DNA of 64,000 bases from JBFWYO01 sp050186335 (GTDB lineage: Bacteria > Pseudomonadota > Alphaproteobacteria > Bin65), in the NCBI GenBank assembly GCA_050186335.1, contig JBFWYO010000003.1, positions 50,770 through 114,769 of the forward strand, written 5' to 3'. The translations under genes and the position numbers were made by a program. This document shows positions 60,832 to 64,000 of the stretch, piece by piece; the first letter of the stretch is position 1; each line of letters begins with the position of its first letter. The notes under the pieces are model-generated. The model was not told the origin of the DNA. It did not search any database and worked only from the letters and a program-made list of their open reading frames with translations.

Positions 60832-62295
60832 ATGCGCGTTGCTCCGATCATCGTCTGGTTGCGCCAGGATTTGCGGTTGAACGACAACCCGGCCCTGGCG
60901 GCGGCGGTTGCGGCCGGCGCACCGATCGTGCCGCTGTACCTGCTCGACGACGAGACACCCGGGCCCTGGCGGCTGGGCGGCGCGAGCCGCTGGTGGTTGC
61001 AGCATAGTTTAGCGTCGCTCGACCGATCCCTGCGACGGTGCGGCGCGCGGCTGATCCTGCGCCGCGGCCGGGCCGAGACGGTGATCCGGCAATTGGTCGA
61101 CGAACTGCGTCCGCGTGCCGTGTTCTGGAACCGATGCTATGAGCCGTACGCCGTCGCGCGCGACGCCGCGATCAAGCGGCAGCTTGGCGCGCAATCGATC
61201 GGCGCCGAAAGTTTCAACGCCGGATTGCTGTTCGAGCCGTGGACCGTGCGCACCCAAAGCGGCACGCCGTTCAAGGTGTTCACGCCGTTCTGGCAGGCCT
61301 GCCTGGCAGCGCCGGACCCGACCGGCCCCGGCAAAGCGCCGCGGCGCCTGCGGCCACCCGATGCCTGGCCTGCGTCGGACGACCTGGCCGCATGGCGCCT
61401 GCTGCCGCGACAGCCCGATTGGGCCGGCGGCTTGCGCGCCACTTGGACGCCGGGCGAGGACGGCGCGCAGGCGCAGCTGGATCATTTTTTTAATAACGCG
61501 CTGGCCGATTATCGCGATGGCCGCGACCGCCCGGACCGCGAATTTACCTCGCGCCTGTCGCCGCACCTGCATTTCGGCGAGATCGGCCCGCGGCAGGTCT
61601 GGCACGCCGCGCGCGCGCTGAGCCAGGCCGGCGCGCGCGGCCTGGCCAGTGCCGGCGGGGCGTTCCTGCGCGAGTTGGGCTGGCGCGAATTCTGTCATCA
61701 CCTGTTGTTCCACCGGCCGGAGATGCCGACCGAGCCGCTGCGCCCGGCATTCGCGCGGCTGGCCTGGCGCGACGATCCGGCGGGGTTGCGCGCCTGGCAG
61801 CGCGGCGCGACCGGCTACCCGATCGTCGACGCCGGCATGCGCCAGCTATGGCGGACCGGCTGGATGCACAACCGCGTGCGCATGATCGCGGCCTCGTTCC
61901 TGATCAAGGATCTGATGATTCCGTGGCAGCGCGGCGAAGCATGGTTCTGGGACACGCTGGTCGATGCCGACCTCGCCAACAACGCGGCCGGCTGGCAGTG
62001 GGTCGCCGGATGCGGCGCCGATGCCGCGCCGTATTTCCGGATTTTCAATCCGCTGCTGCAGGGCGAAAAATTCGATCCCGCCGGCGACTATGTCCGGCGC
62101 TATGTGCCCGAGCTTGCTGCGCTGCCGGCCAAATGGATTCACCGGCCGTTCGCGGCCCCGAAACAAATCCTGGATGCAGCCGGCGTTCGGCTTGGCCAGA
62201 CCTACCCGGCACCGATCGTCGATCACGCCGCCGCCCGCGACCGCGCCCTGGCCGCCTTCGCCGCCCTGCGCACCGCGGCATCCGACGCGCCCTGA
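60832..62295 (+). CDS. phrB: Deoxyribodipyrimidine photolyase (class I cryptochrome/photolyase)
   Basis: Light-driven repair of cyclobutane pyrimidine dimers. 487 aa: N-terminal Rossmann antenna domain (IIVWLRQDLRLNDNPAL) and FAD-binding helical domain. The segments ELGWREFCHHL, WQRGATGYPIVDAGMRQLWRTGWMHNRVRM, and ANNAAGWQWVAGCGADAAPYFRIFNP are photolyase signatures. The chromophore of the antenna (folate or other) cannot be read. Divergent from dhaA by 140 bases. Confidence 0.95.
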   Translation: MRVAPIIVWLRQDLRLNDNPALAAAVAAGAPIVPLYLLDDETPGPWRLGGASRWWLQHSLASLDRSLRRCGARLILRRGRAETVIRQLVDELRPRAVFWNRCYEPYAVARDAAIKRQLGAQSIGAESFNAGLLFEPWTVRTQSGTPFKVFTPFWQACLAAPDPTGPGKAPRRLRPPDAWPASDDLAAWRLLPRQPDWAGGLRATWTPGEDGAQAQLDHFFNNALADYRDGRDRPDREFTSRLSPHLHFGEIGPRQVWHAARALSQAGARGLASAGGAFLRELGWREFCHHLLFHRPEMPTEPLRPAFARLAWRDDPAGLRAWQRGATGYPIVDAGMRQLWRTGWMHNRVRMIAASFLIKDLMIPWQRGEAWFWDTLVDADLANNAAGWQWVAGCGADAAPYFRIFNPLLQGEKFDPAGDYVRRYVPELAALPAKWIHRPFAAPKQILDAAGVRLGQTYPAPIVDHAAARDRALAAFAALRTAASDAP

Positions 62296-62446
62296 CGCCA
62301 ACCGGATCACGCCGGACCGGCGCGCTTCGGACTCCGCGTGCGACCGAATTTATGGTAAACGTTAAACCGAAAAATTTAAATTTACCGCCGGCGTCGTACA
62401 AGAACGCATGGCGGAACAACCGCTTCTTCGTATAGCTTAGCCAATC

Positions 62447-64000
62447 ATGGTTACGCGCATCGGTAATTTCCCCGCTTCCGCGCCGTTCGGGCGCGCCGCG
62501 TTGCGCCAGCGACTGGCGCTCGGCGCGTCGCTGGTCGCCGCCCTGTTCGTGGCCGCGTGCGGCGACGACGGCAGCAATTTCCGCCGCGAGGCAAATCAGA
62601 TTCGCGCGCCGCAACTCGTGGTGCCGAACCGGCTGACGCCGCCGATCCGCATCGAGCGCATCGACGGCGCGCCGGCCGATTGGAAATTGTCCGAGCGCAT
62701 CGCCGAAGCCTTGCGCAGTCGCGACATCCCGGCCGGCGTCGATTTGAAGAGCAGCGCCGCCTACGTTTTGCGCGGCGAGATCAAGATCACGTCGTCGAGC
62801 AAGCGCGACGATCAGCTTGCGCTGACCTGGACCTTGGTCGACGACAAGGGGTCGAAGGTCGGCGATGTCACCCAGCTTGCCGCGGTGCCGAAATCGACCG
62901 CGGGCAGCAACATGGACGACATTGTCGAAGCCATGGCCGATGCCGCCGCGGAAAGCATTTCGCCGATCGTGCCAAGCGCGATGCTGCAGGCAAAACTCGA
63001 CACCACGGGCGAGCCGAGCAAGAGCCTGCCGCGCTTCGACGTCGGCCCGAAGGTGACCGAGATCGGCAAGCAGACGGACAAGTCCGAATCGACGCTGTCG
63101 AAGAACTTGCTGGCGCCGCCGCCGCACGACGCCGTGCGCCGGCCGACCGCCGCGCTGTCGGAGCCGGACAAGAAATCCGATCCGACCGACGCCGCGCGTT
63201 TCGGCCGGACCGAGAAGGACAACGCAATCGCGCAAACCACCGGCCGCACGCTGTCGCAGAACCTGACCGCGGCGCCCGAGCCGACGCGCCGCACGCGCAC
63301 GCCGCCCGGCACCGCGGAGCCGAACACGCCGGACCGGCAACCCAATCAGCCGGCCGTCGACCCGCCGGCGCAAACCGACGCCACGCCGAAACTGTCGCTG
63401 GAGCCGCGCCCGAACCTGTCGGCGACCGATCGCACCCAATCGAATTTGTCCATGGAGCCGCGGTCGATCCCGGATCTGAACGCCGCCAGCGGCATCAAGC
63501 CGGTGCCGTTCACGATGACGCAGTCGGCCGACGACCGCCCGGCGCCCAATCCGCAGCCGCCGCGCGCCGACCGGCCGCCGGCGCCGCCGCGCGACCCGGC
63601 GACCGACACCACGCGCTTCGCGCAGCGCGATACGGGTCCGCACGCACCGATCGTCGACGCCGATCCGACCCGCAAGGGCGCCACCACGTCGGGCCTGCCG
63701 CCGATCCGCAATCCGCTGACCGCACGCAACGAGCCGACGACGACGACGCTCCGCCGCGACACGCAGTTGAGCGAGGACACCAAGCCGGCCGACCCGCCGC
63801 CGGCGCGCGTAACGCGGCCGGCACGCGCCGGCTTCCTGGTCCAGATCGGCGCCTATCGCGATCTCGACGAAGGCACCGCGGCCTGGCGGCGCACGCAGAA
63901 CCAGGCGCCGGCGCTGCTGAAGGAAGTGCCGTACGCGCTGAATCAGGTGAACATTCCCGGCAAGGGAACCTGGCTGCGCCTGCAACTGGGCCCCTACGAC
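62447..64000 (+). CDS. SPOR-domain lipoprotein (3' end outside window)
   Basis: The frame runs from ATG 62447 to the right edge, 518 codons without a stop. A lipobox VAAC ends at C38, so it is a lipoprotein. A small domain (about 50-170, APQLVVPNRLTPPIRIERI ... ISPIVPSA) is followed by roughly 290 residues rich in Pro, Thr, Asp and Arg that look disordered. A SPOR domain then starts at about residue 461 (AGFLVQIGAYRDLDEGTAAW), with QLGPYD the last readable part. SPOR domains bind denuded septal peptidoglycan, suggesting a role at the division site. Confidence 0.85.
   Translation, partial: MVTRIGNFPASAPFGRAALRQRLALGASLVAALFVAACGDDGSNFRREANQIRAPQLVVPNRLTPPIRIERIDGAPADWKLSERIAEALRSRDIPAGVDLKSSAAYVLRGEIKITSSSKRDDQLALTWTLVDDKGSKVGDVTQLAAVPKSTAGSNMDDIVEAMADAAAESISPIVPSAMLQAKLDTTGEPSKSLPRFDVGPKVTEIGKQTDKSESTLSKNLLAPPPHDAVRRPTAALSEPDKKSDPTDAARFGRTEKDNAIAQTTGRTLSQNLTAAPEPTRRTRTPPGTAEPNTPDRQPNQPAVDPPAQTDATPKLSLEPRPNLSATDRTQSNLSMEPRSIPDLNAASGIKPVPFTMTQSADDRPAPNPQPPRADRPPAPPRDPATDTTRFAQRDTGPHAPIVDADPTRKGATTSGLPPIRNPLTARNEPTTTTLRRDTQLSEDTKPADPPPARVTRPARAGFLVQIGAYRDLDEGTAAWRRTQNQAPALLKEVPYALNQVNIPGKGTWLRLQLGPYD

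Noticed and set aside
62045..63985. A 646-codon minus-strand frame at the right end
   Set aside because: Arg- and Gly-rich translation without domains, antisense to the lipoprotein frame that has a lipobox and SPOR domain.

Overview
The window is G+C-rich, densely coded and looks like the chromosome of an alphaproteobacterium, probably Rhodospirillales-like. The support is gene order: argD-argF-hslO; gpsA-tsaD divergent from hemC-hemD-(Mic60-like)-hemY; Rrf2-cysK-moeB; and ubiE-ubiB-coaBC-dut close to mutM-echA-rpsT. No rRNA is present, so the placement is inference.

Layout. 0-5.4 kb: folE, argE and the leftward argD-argF-hslO operon. 5.8-8.9 kb: a leftward OpgC-like acyltransferase with an SGNH hydrolase, and an orphan ABC-2 permease. 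8.9-13.7 kb: recX-corA-arsC rightward, then rpsT, GST, enoyl-CoA hydratase and mutM leftward. 14-18.9 kb: deacetylase-GNAT pair, ubiE, ubiB. 18.9-20.5 kb: a low-G+C insertion with two unrecognised leftward genes. 20.5-24.6 kb: coaBC, dut, Rrf2, cysK, moeB. 25-31.9 kb: gpsA-tsaD and the haem operon. 31.9-39.5 kb: a KstD-like flavoprotein, tRNA-Thr(CGT), then a leftward ring-hydroxylating dioxygenase/SDR/M24/flavin-monooxygenase group. 39.7-45.8 kb: glycosyltransferase and methyltransferase, TauD dioxygenase, nitrilase, sugar-nucleotide-type dehydrogenase, MFS exporter. 45.9-47.9 kb: leuA behind a Leu-codon leader region. 48-50.1 kb: four small exported proteins forming two paralogous pairs. 50.2-56.9 kb: prfC, GFA protein, epimerase, SMP-30 lactonase, FkbM methyltransferase, a protein with one cadherin-like repeat, and a tiny exported protein. 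57-62.3 kb: SDR, enoyl-CoA hydratase, a low-G+C HEPN gene, haloalkane dehalogenase, photolyase. 62.4 kb to the end: a lipoprotein with a terminal SPOR domain, cut by the window edge.

Three intergenic clusters (13.7, 15.8-16.3 and 24.6-25.0 kb) are built from one ~110-bp palindromic repeat. A second, shorter repeat (2.1-2.25 kb) is nested inside two copies of the first.

How the genes work together: arginine synthesis (argE, argF, argD), ubiquinone (ubiE, ubiB), CoA (coaBC), haem (hemC, hemD, hemY with a Mic60-like membrane protein), cysteine (Rrf2, cysK) and leucine (leuA) make up the core. Accessory catabolism (Rieske dioxygenase, KstD-like, HsaA-like, haloalkane dehalogenase, crotonases, TauD, nitrilase) suggests a soil or water heterotroph that uses aromatic, alicyclic or halogenated compounds. 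I found no CRISPR array, transposase or rRNA. The best candidates for something new are the two low-G+C insertions (one encodes a HEPN-domain protein), the doubled Leu leader in front of leuA, the interleaved exported-protein pairs, and the M24 protein that has lost its metal ligands.
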